Notes: a model not told the origin generated them from the sequence alone. A DNA stretch of 64,000 nt from Pseudomonas indica NBRC 103045 (GCF_002091635.1 NZ_BDAC01000002.1:1-64000); one strand, 5' to 3'; counted from the stretch's first letter, positions 52,734 to 62,479 are shown. Made by a program: numbers and translations.

Positions 52734-53125
52734 TAGGGAATCAGCATCTGCACCTGCCCGGGGTAGACGACCTTGATTACCCCGGCCCAGGTACACATCA
52801 GCGTGCAGTTGGCATCCAGCGCCGGCATGTTGCCGAGCAGCAGGGTCGGCACCCCCGGAATCCAGGGCGTGGCGGTAGCGGGAATGCAAGGCATGGGGGT
52901 CAACGCGCCCATGGCTGCGGCGGTCGCCGAGGCGACGGTGGGATTGGCGAGGCTCTGGCACATGCCGAAGGTGGTGATATTGACCAGCGGGATGTAGTCC
53001 ATGATGTTCGCCGCCGGCATGCCTCCGATCAGCGTCCGGTTCACGGGCAGCACGTTGAGCGTCGCGGGCGCGGCGCCGAAGCTGCATTGCAGCGTGGCGC
53101 CGGAACACACGTGCGGGCATCCCAT
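52733..53125 (-). CDS. PAAR-like protein (DUF4280)
   Basis: 130 residues. It starts MGCPHVCSGATLQCSFGAAP and shows paired Cys and the LIGGMPAANIMDYIP, CQSLANPTVASATAAA and GVPTLLLGNMPALDANC segments characteristic of DUF4280, a PAAR-like family. Such proteins can tip a VgrG spike or an extracellular contractile system and may bind metal through Cys/His. AAGGAGG five to six bases before the ATG at 53125 fixes the start. It is about three kilobases from vgrG on the opposite strand, with no attached toxin domain. Confidence 0.8.
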   Translation of the reverse strand: MGCPHVCSGATLQCSFGAAPATLNVLPVNRTLIGGMPAANIMDYIPLVNITTFGMCQSLANPTVASATAAAMGALTPMPCIPATATPWIPGVPTLLLGNMPALDANCTLMCTWAGVIKVVYPGQVQMLIP

Positions 53126-53175
53126 CCTGTGCACCTCCTTGCCGGGTTCGATGGTGAACGCCGCAAGCATAGCTG

Positions 53176-53302
53176 CTTTTCTGGCGAGGCTTTTGCGCAA
53201 GCGATTCGCGAGCAGAGCTCGCTTCCCAAAAGCTCTTCGAGTAGAGGCGAATTTATTCGCCTGCCTTGGCTACGTTGGGCGAATAAATTCGCCCCTACAG
53301 AA
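53176..53302. repeat. REP cluster
   Basis: A single-arm tgcttttctggcgaggcttt remnant is followed by ttcgcgagcagagctcgctt and facing gaggcgaatttattcgcctg and ggcgaataaattcgccccta modules. It lies in the 316-base gap between the PAAR-like gene and the MGNC protein; no gene is supported in the rest. Confidence 0.75.
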
Positions 53303-53441
53303 CTGCAGCGAACCTTGAATCATTCGTCCATTGGCATCTCATGCAAATTGAAAATCCCTGGGAACCCCATTCTAGAGCGCCCCACTCAGGTCAGGCAGCG
53401 AATTGCAAGGCTGCCATTTCATCTGTAGGAAGGAGCATCAA

Positions 53442-53936
53442 ATGGGAAACTGTATCGGCGGAATTCGCACAACGGATCACATTCGGTCCCATGAGACCCA
53501 CGAGGACGGTGGGGCTCATGCCCGCCAAGCAGAGGCAAGTCAGATTCAAGGTCAACTCGCTCAGTTGCAGCGCGAAGGGTTGAGCCAGCGGCAGCTTAAT
53601 CAGCTCCGTACTCAGCCGGAGCTGCAGACGCGTTACGAGCGGTTAATGAGAGCCACGAGAACCGTTCAGGAGCTGGCGCACCTGCACGCCCATGGTTTGA
53701 CAAACGACAGCACTCTCGATCTGACCGAGCAAAACACACATGGTATGCGGGTTGCCATGCAGTCCTTGACCGAGAGCTGGAGTGCCCTGCGTGAAGCCAT
53801 CAATGGCTCGATGCAGCGTAACGCCGGACTAGAGCGCACGGCGACACAACGCTTCGATGACCGTTACCGACAAGTCATCACGGTCATCAATCCGGGTCAA
53901 AACACGCCCAGTTTCATCGCCACGCCCTACCGTTGA
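53442..53936 (+). CDS. Hypothetical protein with an MGNCIGG N-terminus
   Basis: 164 residues, no recognised family. The body is polar and predicted helical, Gln/Arg/Leu-rich (ASQIQGQLAQLQREGLSQRQLNQLR). The N-terminus MGNCIGGIR resembles eukaryotic-type acylation sites (Gly2 with Cys4) seen in some secreted Pseudomonas effectors, though position 6 is Gly rather than Ser/Thr. No signal peptide. GC is lower than in neighbours. A strong AAGGAG ribosome-binding site precedes the ATG. It is convergent with the chemosensory operon and sits at the end of the T6SS accessory patch. Confidence 0.6.
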   Translation: MGNCIGGIRTTDHIRSHETHEDGGAHARQAEASQIQGQLAQLQREGLSQRQLNQLRTQPELQTRYERLMRATRTVQELAHLHAHGLTNDSTLDLTEQNTHGMRVAMQSLTESWSALREAINGSMQRNAGLERTATQRFDDRYRQVITVINPGQNTPSFIATPYR

Positions 53937-53954
53937 CGGTTCGCATTGGCCGCC

Positions 53955-56900
53955 TCACTCGTTGGAAATCCTCAACTGCTGGCGCATCCGCTGGTTTTCC
54001 CGCTGCAGCTCGCGCAGGTGGAAGGCGTCGCGCAGTTGGTGGCGCAGGTCGTCCGGTTCCCAGGGTTTGCTGATGAAACGGTGGATGACGCCGGAGTTGA
54101 TGGCCTTGAGGATGCTCGGCACTTCGCTGCTGTTGCTCAGGGCCATGCGCACGATGTCGGGGTAGATGACACGTACCCGACGCAGCAGGTCGACGCCGTT
54201 GGTGTCGGTCAGGCGCAGGTCGGTCAGGATCACGTCGACCGGGTTGGTGGCCAGCAGGCGGAAGGCCTCCATGCCACTGCCGGCGATGAGCAACTGGTAG
54301 CTTTCCAGGCCCAGCTCGCGTTGCAGGATCGATAGGTTGTTAGCCTCGTTGCCGACGATCAGCAGGTAGTGCTCGGTGCTGTCGAGGATGCGCTCCGGAA
54401 GCGAGAGCAGGCCGCCGTTCTGCAGGAATTGCAGGCAGGCCTGGGCCGGCAACGGCGGTGAGTAGAAGTAGCCTTGCAGCTCGTCGCAGCCGGCACGACG
54501 CAGGAAGCTGAGCTGCTCGGCGTTCTCCACCCCCTCGGCGATCACCCGGATACCGAAGTTGTGGCCGATGGAGATCATCGAGCGGGTCAGCGAGGCGCTG
54601 TCCGGCTCGGTCAGCACGTCGGCGACGAAGCTGCGATCGATCTTCAACTGGGCGAAGGGGAAGCGCTTGAGGTAACCCAGCGAGGAGTAGCCGGTCCCGA
54701 AGTCGTCGATGGAGAAGCGGATGCCCAGGGCGCTGAGTTGCTGCATCTTGAGCAGTACGTCCTCGGCGTTGTTCATCAGGATGCTTTCGGTCATCTCGAT
54801 CTTGATCAGGCGCGGCGAGGTGCCGGTCCGGGTGAGGATTTCCGCTACCCGGGCGACGTAGTTGGCTTCCATGAAGCTGATCGCCGAGAAGTTCACCGCG
54901 ATGGCGAGGTCACGCGGCAGATCGCTACGCCACTGATGCAACTGATGGCACACCGCTTCGAGCACGTAGAAGTCGATGGCGACGATCCAGCCGGTTTCCT
55001 CCGCCAACGGGATGAAGTCCATTGGCGGCACGGTCTTTCCCTTGCGGCTCCAGCGCACCAGGGCCTCGAAACCGCACAGGCGGCCGTTGTGCAGGTCGAG
55101 CTGGGGCTGGTAAACGACCAGGTATTCGCTGTGCTGGAGGGCGTAGCGGACATCCCGCTCCAGCTCGAGGCGCTTCTGCACCTGGGCGTTCATCTCCGGC
55201 ATGAAGGCGCAGATGCGGTTCCGCCCCTGGTGCTTGGCCTGGTACATGGCGGTGTCGGCGTTGCGCAGCAGTGTGCCGGCGTCCCGCCCGTCGCTGGGGA
55301 AGCAGCAGAAGCCGATGCTGCAACTCACCACCAGTTCCTGGCCTTCCAGCTCCATGGGCTCGGCGATGCGCTCCTTGAGGTGTTCGAGCCAGGCGATTTG
55401 CTTGTCGAGCTGGTCGGTATGGGCCAGCAGGATGATGAACTCGTCGCCGCCCAGGCGCGCGACGGTATCCACCTCGCCGACGTTTTCCAGCAGGCGGGCG
55501 GCGACCATGCGCAGCAGTTGATCGCCGGCGTTATGGCCCATGCCGTCGTTGATCAGCTTGAAATGGTCGATGTCGAGGAAGGCCAGGGTGAAGGAAGTGC
55601 CGTCGCGGCTGGCGAAGGCGATGGCCTGGCGGATGCGGTCGTGCAGCAGGTTGCGGTTGGGCAGCCCGGTGAGGCTGTCGTGGTTGGCTTGGTGTTCCAA
55701 TTCTTCCTGGTAGCGCTTGCCGGCGGTGACGTCGTCGAGGATGCCGACGAAATGGCTGACCTTGCCCCGGTCGTTGACCACCGGCGCCACCTTGAGGTCG
55801 TTCCAGAATTCGGAGCCGTCCTTGCGGTAGTTGCGCAACAGGCTGCCGCCCTCCTCCTCGGCGCGCAGCGCCCGGCGGATGCTTTCCAGTTCCGGCTGCT
55901 GCCGGTTCTCGCCCTGCAGGAAGCGGCAGTTGCGCCCCACTACTTCTTCGGCGCTGTAGCCGGTGATGCGTTCGAACGCCGGGTTGACGTAGACGATCGG
56001 CTGGTCCGGCTGCTCGTTGTCGGTGATGACGATGGCATTGACGCTGGCTTCGATGGCGCGGGTGCGGATGCGGATGTCCAGGTCGCGCTGGCGCTGGGCG
56101 GTGATGTCCTGGATGACGACGATGGCACCCTGGATCACGCCGCCGCTGTCGAGGAAGGGTACCGCCGAGTTGAGGATGGTCTTGTGCTCGCCGTTGAAGG
56201 TTTCGATGTCGATGACTTCGTTGCGCGAGACTTCGCCGTTGTGCACGGCGCGGACCATGGCCCAGTCGTCGCGGGACAGCGGTTCACCGGTTTCGGCCCA
56301 GCGGCCCTTGTATTGTCCATAGCCTTCCAGCCCGGCCGGGAGGTTGCCGCCCCAGATCAGGCTGCTCTCCGGGTTGCTCATGATCAGCCGGCCTTCCTTG
56401 TCGGCGACGAAGACGCCCACCGGCAGGCTGTCGAGAATCTTGCGCAGCAGCGTCTCGCTCTGTTGCAGGGCCAGGGTGCGCTGCTCGACCAGTTGCTCCA
56501 TGCTCTCGAATAACCGCGCCCGCCCCAATGCCATGGCCAGTTGGCGACCGATCGAGGCCAGGGCGTTCAGCGCATCCTGCGGCCATTCCTGGGCCCCGCT
56601 GTGGACCACGTTGAGCATGCCGATGGTCTCGCTGCCGAGCACCAGCGGGATGCTGGCATGGTACCCATCGCCCACCCGCTCCAGCGCCGGGCAGCCGAGG
56701 ATGTTGCTCGGCGTGTTGAGCCGGTCGCTGAACCAGGCGTGCCGGCAGGGGCAGTTGGCGGCGCAGCGCGCCAGGTTTTCGAGCGAGTAGTCGCGCCCCT
56801 TGCCGTAGGCTCCGCCGACCCGCACGGTTTCGCGTGGGTCCTTGGGGTCGCAGAGCAGCAGCCAGGCGCCCTTGGCATCCGGGAAGCTGAGAATGCGCTT

Positions 56901-57533
56901 GAGCGCGGCCTCGATGACGCTCTGCTCGCTCTGCGCGTCGGTCAGGCCGGTGGTGAAGTGGAACAGGCTGTTGAGCACCGAGTTGGTCTTCGCCAGTTCG
57001 TCGTGCTTGGCCTGCAGTTCATGATTCAGCCGCACGCCCTGCTCATAGGTGGAAATCAGCAGGTCGAGAATCTGCTGCCGGCTCGCGGTGATGAAGTGAC
57101 GCTCGCCCTCCAGCACCACCTCGACACCCATCTGTACCCGTTCGTGGTTGCGCAGTTCGAGGTTGACCAGGAAATAGCGGATGCGCGACATCAGGTACTT
57201 CTCGTCGAAGGGCTTGACGATGAAGTTGTCGGCGCCCGAGGCCAGCCCGTGCACGACATCACGGGCATCCGCCAGCGAGGTCACCAGGATCACCGGGATG
57301 AACTGGGTTTCGGGCTGGCTCTTGAGGCGGCGGCAGAGTTCGTAGCCGTCCATTTCCGGCATCACGATGTCGCTGATGACGATGGTCGGGCGGCGTTCGG
57401 CGATGCTGGCCAGGGCTTCGACGCCGTTATGCGCGACCCTCACCGTGCAGCCGGCGGACTCCAGCAGGTACTGAAGCTCCGTCGCCTGGGTTGGGCTGTC
57501 CTCGACGACGAGGATTTCCGCGTTGCTGTACAT
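53955..57533 (-). CDS. REC-GAF-PAS-PAS-GGDEF-EAL-REC signalling protein (c-di-GMP turnover)
   Basis: 1192 residues. Order: receiver (about 1-125; acid ED in VVEDSP, phospho-Asp in VISDIVMPEMDG, K in VKPFDEKYL), GAF (about 190-345), PAS and PAS with PAC (about 360-600), GGDEF with intact RLGGDEF near 689, EAL with intact EALVRW near 824 and DDFGTGYSSL, then a second receiver (about 1060-1180). The last receiver keeps the acceptor Asp (ILTDLRL) and Lys (SKPWEPDD) but has VGNEANN where the acidic pair should be. Both catalytic motifs are canonical, so it could make or break c-di-GMP. It is the last gene of the chemosensory operon, three bases after cheB, and is the probable output. Confidence 0.93.
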   Translation of the reverse strand: MYSNAEILVVEDSPTQATELQYLLESAGCTVRVAHNGVEALASIAERRPTIVISDIVMPEMDGYELCRRLKSQPETQFIPVILVTSLADARDVVHGLASGADNFIVKPFDEKYLMSRIRYFLVNLELRNHERVQMGVEVVLEGERHFITASRQQILDLLISTYEQGVRLNHELQAKHDELAKTNSVLNSLFHFTTGLTDAQSEQSVIEAALKRILSFPDAKGAWLLLCDPKDPRETVRVGGAYGKGRDYSLENLARCAANCPCRHAWFSDRLNTPSNILGCPALERVGDGYHASIPLVLGSETIGMLNVVHSGAQEWPQDALNALASIGRQLAMALGRARLFESMEQLVEQRTLALQQSETLLRKILDSLPVGVFVADKEGRLIMSNPESSLIWGGNLPAGLEGYGQYKGRWAETGEPLSRDDWAMVRAVHNGEVSRNEVIDIETFNGEHKTILNSAVPFLDSGGVIQGAIVVIQDITAQRQRDLDIRIRTRAIEASVNAIVITDNEQPDQPIVYVNPAFERITGYSAEEVVGRNCRFLQGENRQQPELESIRRALRAEEEGGSLLRNYRKDGSEFWNDLKVAPVVNDRGKVSHFVGILDDVTAGKRYQEELEHQANHDSLTGLPNRNLLHDRIRQAIAFASRDGTSFTLAFLDIDHFKLINDGMGHNAGDQLLRMVAARLLENVGEVDTVARLGGDEFIILLAHTDQLDKQIAWLEHLKERIAEPMELEGQELVVSCSIGFCCFPSDGRDAGTLLRNADTAMYQAKHQGRNRICAFMPEMNAQVQKRLELERDVRYALQHSEYLVVYQPQLDLHNGRLCGFEALVRWSRKGKTVPPMDFIPLAEETGWIVAIDFYVLEAVCHQLHQWRSDLPRDLAIAVNFSAISFMEANYVARVAEILTRTGTSPRLIKIEMTESILMNNAEDVLLKMQQLSALGIRFSIDDFGTGYSSLGYLKRFPFAQLKIDRSFVADVLTEPDSASLTRSMISIGHNFGIRVIAEGVENAEQLSFLRRAGCDELQGYFYSPPLPAQACLQFLQNGGLLSLPERILDSTEHYLLIVGNEANNLSILQRELGLESYQLLIAGSGMEAFRLLATNPVDVILTDLRLTDTNGVDLLRRVRVIYPDIVRMALSNSSEVPSILKAINSGVIHRFISKPWEPDDLRHQLRDAFHLRELQRENQRMRQQLRISNE

Positions 57534-57536
57534 GGC

Positions 57537-58592
57537 TTACTCCTTGTTGCCCTGGACAACCGGACTTGTCTGCGCCGCGAGCCGGTTCAACCTCTCGGCG
57601 ATTTCCTTGGGGGGAAGCACGTGCCGCGCGACTGCCAGCGCCGCCCGGGGCATGGAGTCGATCACCGCGCTGGAAGGTTCCTGAACCAGGGTCAGGGCCC
57701 CGGCCCGGAACAATTCCGCCAACCCATCCGCACCGTCCCGTCCCATTCCCGACAGTTGGATGGCAATCGTGTGCCGGCCGAAATGCCGGGCCAACGAACG
57801 GAAAAGATAGTTCGCCGAAGGCCGGATGTAATCCTCGGGGGGCGCATCGTCCAGGAATACGCGACGATTCGCGTTGAAACCGAGATGGAAACCGTCGGGC
57901 ACCAGGTACACCTGGTTCGGCGCCAGCGCCTGGTCCTGCTCGGCGAGGCTGACCGGTATCGGCGTGAAGCCCGCCAGCCAGTCGCGGAAGCTGGGCATGA
58001 AGCCCGCGGCGATGTGCTGGACGATCACCACGGGCCAGGGCCACGGCGGCTGTACGGCCTGCAGCAGGGACTTGAGCGCCACCGGCCCGCCGGCGGAAGC
58101 GGCGATGGCGACGATCAGCGCCGGGACCATGGCCACCTCGTCGCCCTTCTCCGACGCCGGCTTTCTGCGGACCTTGCCGGCGAGCCGCGAGCGGCGAACG
58201 ATCTTGACCTTGGACATGCTACGCAGGGTACGCAGCAGTTCGTCGACGCGTTCTTGGAAGCCCTCGACGCTGGGGCCGCCGGGTTTTTCCAACACGGCCA
58301 GGGCCCCCGCCTCCAGGGCGCGGATGGCGGTTTCCGAGTCCTTGGGATTGGCGCTGGCGGTGATGACCACCACCGGCAAGGCATAGCGTTCGAGTATCTG
58401 CGCCGTGGTTTCGTAGCCGTCCATGCCCGGCATGTGCACATCCATGGTGACGATGTCGGGCGTGAAACGCGCCAGCACCGCCAGGGCCTGCTCGCCATCG
58501 GCCGCCTCCATCACCTCGCAGCCTTCGCTTTCGAGAATGGCCCGCAACAGTTGGCGCAACACCGGTGAATCGTCCACGATCAGCACACGCAT
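57537..58592 (-). CDS. cheB: Chemotaxis-type methylesterase CheB
   Basis: 351 residues. An N-terminal receiver (IVDDSP, VTMDVHMPGMDG, LEKPGG) is joined by a basic linker to the methylesterase domain with Ser in IAASAGGPVAL, His in VQHIAAGF and Asp in GMGRDGADG. It removes methyl groups from the receptor to adapt the pathway. The genes for CheA (15 bases upstream) and the c-di-GMP protein flank it; it corresponds to WspF in Wsp-type operons. Confidence 0.94.
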   Translation of the reverse strand: MRVLIVDDSPVLRQLLRAILESEGCEVMEAADGEQALAVLARFTPDIVTMDVHMPGMDGYETTAQILERYALPVVVITASANPKDSETAIRALEAGALAVLEKPGGPSVEGFQERVDELLRTLRSMSKVKIVRRSRLAGKVRRKPASEKGDEVAMVPALIVAIAASAGGPVALKSLLQAVQPPWPWPVVIVQHIAAGFMPSFRDWLAGFTPIPVSLAEQDQALAPNQVYLVPDGFHLGFNANRRVFLDDAPPEDYIRPSANYLFRSLARHFGRHTIAIQLSGMGRDGADGLAELFRAGALTLVQEPSSAVIDSMPRAALAVARHVLPPKEIAERLNRLAAQTSPVVQGNKE

Positions 58593-58607
58593 GCGCTCGT
58601 CCCTCAG

Positions 58608-60812
58608 TCAGATCAACCGGCGAATGGCATCGAGCAAGGTTTCCTGCTCGAAACCACTCTTCACCAGGTAGGCGTTGGCGCCCGCTTCGAGCCCGCGGGC
58701 TCGGTCTTCGGCGGAATGCAGGGCGGTCACCAGGACCACCGGCAGCTCGGACAGCTCGCGGTCGGCACGAATCCGGGCGGTCAGGCTGAAGCCGTCCATG
58801 CGGGGCATTTCGACATCCGAGACCAGCAGGTCGAACTGGCCCTGCTTGAGGGCGTTCCAGGCTTCCAGGCCGTCGTTGGCCGTCGCGACCTGATAGCCGG
58901 CCGCCTCCAGGATGGTTTTCAGCAGGCCCCGGGAGGTGAAGGAGTCTTCGGCGATCAGGAGGCGCTGGACCTTTTTCTCCGCAGCTTCCCGCGAGGCCAG
59001 GGCCGGACCGCTGCTGATCGTGCCCAGGGCACTCTGGTAGAGGTCTTGGGGATGCAGGATGGGCACCAGCCGGCCGTCGCCCAGCACCGTGGCGCCCAGC
59101 AGGTTGGGGACGCGGATCAGTTGCCGTCCGAGGTTCTTGACGCTGATTTCCTGATCTCCCAGCAATTCGTCGATCAACAGCGTGAAGCGATCTCCGCGCA
59201 CTTTGAGCAACAGGGCCAGCAGTTCGCTGCCATTGATCGGTGTCGGCTCCAGGCCCAGCACTTCGGCGAGGGTCCAGACCGGCAGTACCTGTTCGCCAAC
59301 CACCAGCGAAGGCCGGTTCTCCAGGCGCTTCATCGCCGTGTCCGGCAGCCGCAGACAGCGCTCCACAGCCAGGGCCGGGACGGCAAATACACGCTCGGCC
59401 ACGCGCACGATCACCGCACGGAAAATCGACAGGCTGATCGGCAGGTGCAGGCGGAAGCAGGTCCCCTGCCCCGGTCTGGACTCCGTCTCGACATGCCCGC
59501 CGATCCGTTCGACCGCCTGTTCCACGATGGCCATGCCCAGACCGCGCCCGGACAGGTCGGTAATGATCGTGCTGCTCGACAGGCCCGAGGCGAACACCAG
59601 CGCCTGTGCCTCCCCGGTAGACAACTCGGCCGCCTGTTCGTCGCTCATCAGGCCGAGCTCCACGGCACGCTTCTTCAGCCGCTCGACGTCGATGCCCTGG
59701 CCGTCGTCGCGTATCCGCAGTTCGAAGCGGTCGGCGGCCTCCTGGAGCAGCTCGATCTCGATCCGCCCCACTGCCGGTTTGCCCTGCGCGGTACGCACGT
59801 CGGGTGGCTCGATCCCATGGTCGACGGCGTTGCGCAGCAGGTGGGTGACGACCGGTCGCAGCTCATCGAGGATGCGCTTGTCGATCTGTAGAGTCTCGCC
59901 GCGCATGTGCAGTTCCAGACGCTTTCCGGCCTGGACGGCAAGGTCCTGGGCCATGGCCGGCAGGCTTTCCAGCAGGCTGCGGCCGGACAGCAGCAGGACG
60001 TCCTCCAGCCCTTCGCGCAAGTTCTCCGAGAGCTGTGCCAGTCCCAGAGCCAGATGCTGCCCCGCCTTGACCAGGCGGACGGCCTCGAAATGCTGGCGAT
60101 CGAGCTGCGCCAGGCTCCAGTCCACGTAGTCGAGCAGGTTCTTCAGGGCATCGCGCAGGCTGGGGGCCAGCTCGTCCAGGCCGGCACGCAGGGGCTTAAG
60201 GGTCTCCTGGCCGAGCAGTTGCCTCGCCCGTTGTGGCTGGAAGCTGTCGGCAAGCGCCTTCAGGGCCCGCGCATGGGCCTGCGCCTCGAGCTTGTGCTGG
60301 AGCAGGGTTTCGCTCTGGAACAGCAAGGCGTCCAAGCGCGGGGCGGAGACCCGCACGGTCGCCGGATCGGCTGGCATGGCGGTGCTCTGCACGGGCGGCA
60401 CGTTTTCCGGCAGGACCACCGCCTCGCCTTCCGCAGCCGCCTCCAGGCTTTCGATCAACTGGGTTTGATCGTCTTCGTCCAGTTCCTGGCCGGCCTGAAG
60501 TCCCTGCACGGCATGCAGGGCATACCGGCACAGCTCGACGTGTTCCGGGGTCAGCGTCAGTTGGCCATGCCGGGCCGCGCTGAGCAGGCTTTCCCAGGCA
60601 TGGCAGAGACGCTCGATGGCGCCCAATCCGGCAGCTCTGGCGGCGCCCTTGAGGCTGTGCACTTCACGGAACAGGGATTCGATGGACTCGGCGGTGGCGC
60701 TCGCCTCGCGCCAGTTGGCCAGCCCGACGGCCAGGACGCCGAGACGCTCCTCCGCCTCGACCCGGAAGCTGGCCAGTAGGCGTTGCCGCAATGCCTCGCG
60801 ATCAAGGGGCAT
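58608..60812 (-). CDS. Hybrid histidine kinase CheA-REC
   Basis: 734 residues. HPt domain (about 1-110) with the phospho-His in EVHSLKGAARAAGL; a poorly conserved linker; HATPase (N-box HLLRNAVDHGIE, G1 RDDGQGID, G2 LSGRGLGMAIV); CheW-like domain (about 480-600); and a C-terminal receiver (IAEDSFTSRG, LLVSDVEMPRMDG, VKSGFEQ). It lacks a separate P2 domain for CheY/CheB docking. The fused receiver is typical of WspE-like kinases in non-flagellar chemosensory pathways. It lies seven bases behind the receptor gene. Confidence 0.94.
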   Translation of the reverse strand: MPLDREALRQRLLASFRVEAEERLGVLAVGLANWREASATAESIESLFREVHSLKGAARAAGLGAIERLCHAWESLLSAARHGQLTLTPEHVELCRYALHAVQGLQAGQELDEDDQTQLIESLEAAAEGEAVVLPENVPPVQSTAMPADPATVRVSAPRLDALLFQSETLLQHKLEAQAHARALKALADSFQPQRARQLLGQETLKPLRAGLDELAPSLRDALKNLLDYVDWSLAQLDRQHFEAVRLVKAGQHLALGLAQLSENLREGLEDVLLLSGRSLLESLPAMAQDLAVQAGKRLELHMRGETLQIDKRILDELRPVVTHLLRNAVDHGIEPPDVRTAQGKPAVGRIEIELLQEAADRFELRIRDDGQGIDVERLKKRAVELGLMSDEQAAELSTGEAQALVFASGLSSSTIITDLSGRGLGMAIVEQAVERIGGHVETESRPGQGTCFRLHLPISLSIFRAVIVRVAERVFAVPALAVERCLRLPDTAMKRLENRPSLVVGEQVLPVWTLAEVLGLEPTPINGSELLALLLKVRGDRFTLLIDELLGDQEISVKNLGRQLIRVPNLLGATVLGDGRLVPILHPQDLYQSALGTISSGPALASREAAEKKVQRLLIAEDSFTSRGLLKTILEAAGYQVATANDGLEAWNALKQGQFDLLVSDVEMPRMDGFSLTARIRADRELSELPVVLVTALHSAEDRARGLEAGANAYLVKSGFEQETLLDAIRRLI

Positions 60813-60819
60813 GATGGGC

Positions 60820-62460
60820 TCACAGTTTGAACTTGGCGGCCAGGCCTTTCAGCTTCAGGCCCAGTTGGTGGAGGTTCTTCGCCGCCAGGTCGACCTGGCG
60901 GGCACCGCCGACGTTGTCCTGGCTGGCCTGGCGAATGCTTTCGACGGCGCTGACCACCTGGTCCATGCCGATCATCTGCTGCTGGCTGGTGGCGGCGATC
61001 TGCATCGCGACTTCGCTGGAATCCTCGATGTTCCGGCTCAGGGCGCGGATCGCCTCGCCCGCTGCCTGGGCGCGCTGGTAGCCGCTTTCCACCGCCTTGC
61101 TGCCTTGCTCGGCGAGCAGCACGGCCTTGGTCATGGCCTTCTGGATGTCGCCGAGAATGCCCCGGACCTGGGCAGTCGCCTGCTTGGATTGGTCGGCCAG
61201 CGCCTTGACCTCCTGGGCGACCACGGAGAACCCCTTGCCGGCCTCGCCGGCCTTCACCGCCTCGATGGAGGCGTTGACCCCCAGCAGGTTGGACTGTTCG
61301 GCCAGATCGCCCACCGACGCGACGATCTCGCCGATCATCTGGCTCTGCTCGCCGAGACGCATGATGCTTTCCGCCACCGCCTGCATCTGCTCGCGGATCT
61401 GGCTCATGCCCTGCAACGTTTCCTCCACCGACTGGCGCCCATCCTGGGCCACCTGGCGGGTGCGCTCGGTGTTCTCCGCCACCATCTGCGACTTGTTGCC
61501 GGACAACACGGCGGTCTGTTTGACCTCTTCGACGGTGGTGGCGATCTCGCTGATGGCGGTCGCGGTTTCCTGGGCGCCTGCGGCCGTCTGCGCCGTGGCC
61601 GCGAGAATTTCCTCGCTGGACGAGGCCAGCACGGAGGTGCTTTCGTTCAACTCGGTCACCAATTCCCGCAGGTACTGGCTCATGTTGACGAAGGCCTGGC
61701 CGAGCCGCCCGACTTCGTCCTGGCGGGCGCTGTCGGGGATTTCCCGGGGGATTTCGCCACGGGCGATCTGCTCGGCCCAGCCGGTCAGGCGCGACAAGGG
61801 ACGGGCGATGTGCTGGCTGAGCAGCCAGGCGAACAACGCGCCGCTCACCAGCAGCGCCAGGCCGAGAATCAGCACGCGCTCGCGCTGCGCCTCGAGGATG
61901 GCTCCCGAACGTTCCAGCGACTGGGCGACACGTTGGTCGGTCAGCGCGGTCAGCTTCAGGCCGAGGGCATGGATCTTGTTCATCCGCTCCAGTTGGATAC
62001 CCATGATCAACGCCCGCGCCTCCTCGATACGGCCTTCGCGAATCAGCGGAATGATCTGGTTATCGCGCGTACTGGCGTTCAGCGCGCGGGTTTCTTCGAT
62101 CTGCTCGAGGAGTTCGCGACCCTCCTGGTCATCCTTCAGGCCGGCGCGTAGGCGCTCCACCACCCGGTTGTTCTCTGCGGTAATGCGGCGGATTTCCGCT
62201 TCGTATTCGGCACTCTGCGGACCAGTTTCCTGACTGATGGCCATCAGCAGTTCGGCACGCTGGGCATTGATGTTGATGCGCAGTTCCTGCACCGCCGAGA
62301 TGCGCTCGAAGCTGCGCTTGAATTGCTCCTCCTCCGTCTCTTGTAACCCGACGAAGCGCTCGAGGGTGCTGTACATCAAGGTGCCGAAGCCGAGAATCAG
62401 CACACCGAAAGCGAAAACCAGCTTGCTGCCGATGCGCAGATTCATCAGGTAATCGAGCAT
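60820..62460 (-). CDS. Methyl-accepting chemotaxis protein of the chemosensory operon
   Basis: 546 residues. Membrane segment (about 10-30), periplasmic four-helix-bundle sensor (4HB_MCP, about 31-190), second segment (LILGLALLVSGALFAWLL), HAMP, and signalling domain with the tip EQSNLLGVNASIEAVKAGEAG, which differs from the usual [13 protein letters not shown] form. The overall form resembles WspA-type receptors. AAGGAG is eight bases before the ATG at 62460; the ATG two codons earlier is too close to it. It is 19 bases behind cheW. Confidence 0.92.
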   Translation of the reverse strand: MLDYLMNLRIGSKLVFAFGVLILGFGTLMYSTLERFVGLQETEEEQFKRSFERISAVQELRININAQRAELLMAISQETGPQSAEYEAEIRRITAENNRVVERLRAGLKDDQEGRELLEQIEETRALNASTRDNQIIPLIREGRIEEARALIMGIQLERMNKIHALGLKLTALTDQRVAQSLERSGAILEAQRERVLILGLALLVSGALFAWLLSQHIARPLSRLTGWAEQIARGEIPREIPDSARQDEVGRLGQAFVNMSQYLRELVTELNESTSVLASSSEEILAATAQTAAGAQETATAISEIATTVEEVKQTAVLSGNKSQMVAENTERTRQVAQDGRQSVEETLQGMSQIREQMQAVAESIMRLGEQSQMIGEIVASVGDLAEQSNLLGVNASIEAVKAGEAGKGFSVVAQEVKALADQSKQATAQVRGILGDIQKAMTKAVLLAEQGSKAVESGYQRAQAAGEAIRALSRNIEDSSEVAMQIAATSQQQMIGMDQVVSAVESIRQASQDNVGGARQVDLAAKNLHQLGLKLKGLAAKFKL

Positions 62461-62479
62461 GTTCATGTCTCCTTGCGCC

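Noticed and set aside
16438-53302. Recurring palindromes as a possible CRISPR array
   Set aside because: The repeats are extragenic palindromes scattered in five separate places, without regular spacing, unique spacers or cas genes.
54474-58568. Two long plus-strand open frames (679 and 675 codons)
   Set aside because: Antisense to the GGDEF-EAL protein and to cheB; His/Asp/Val-rich shadow sequence without recognisable domains.
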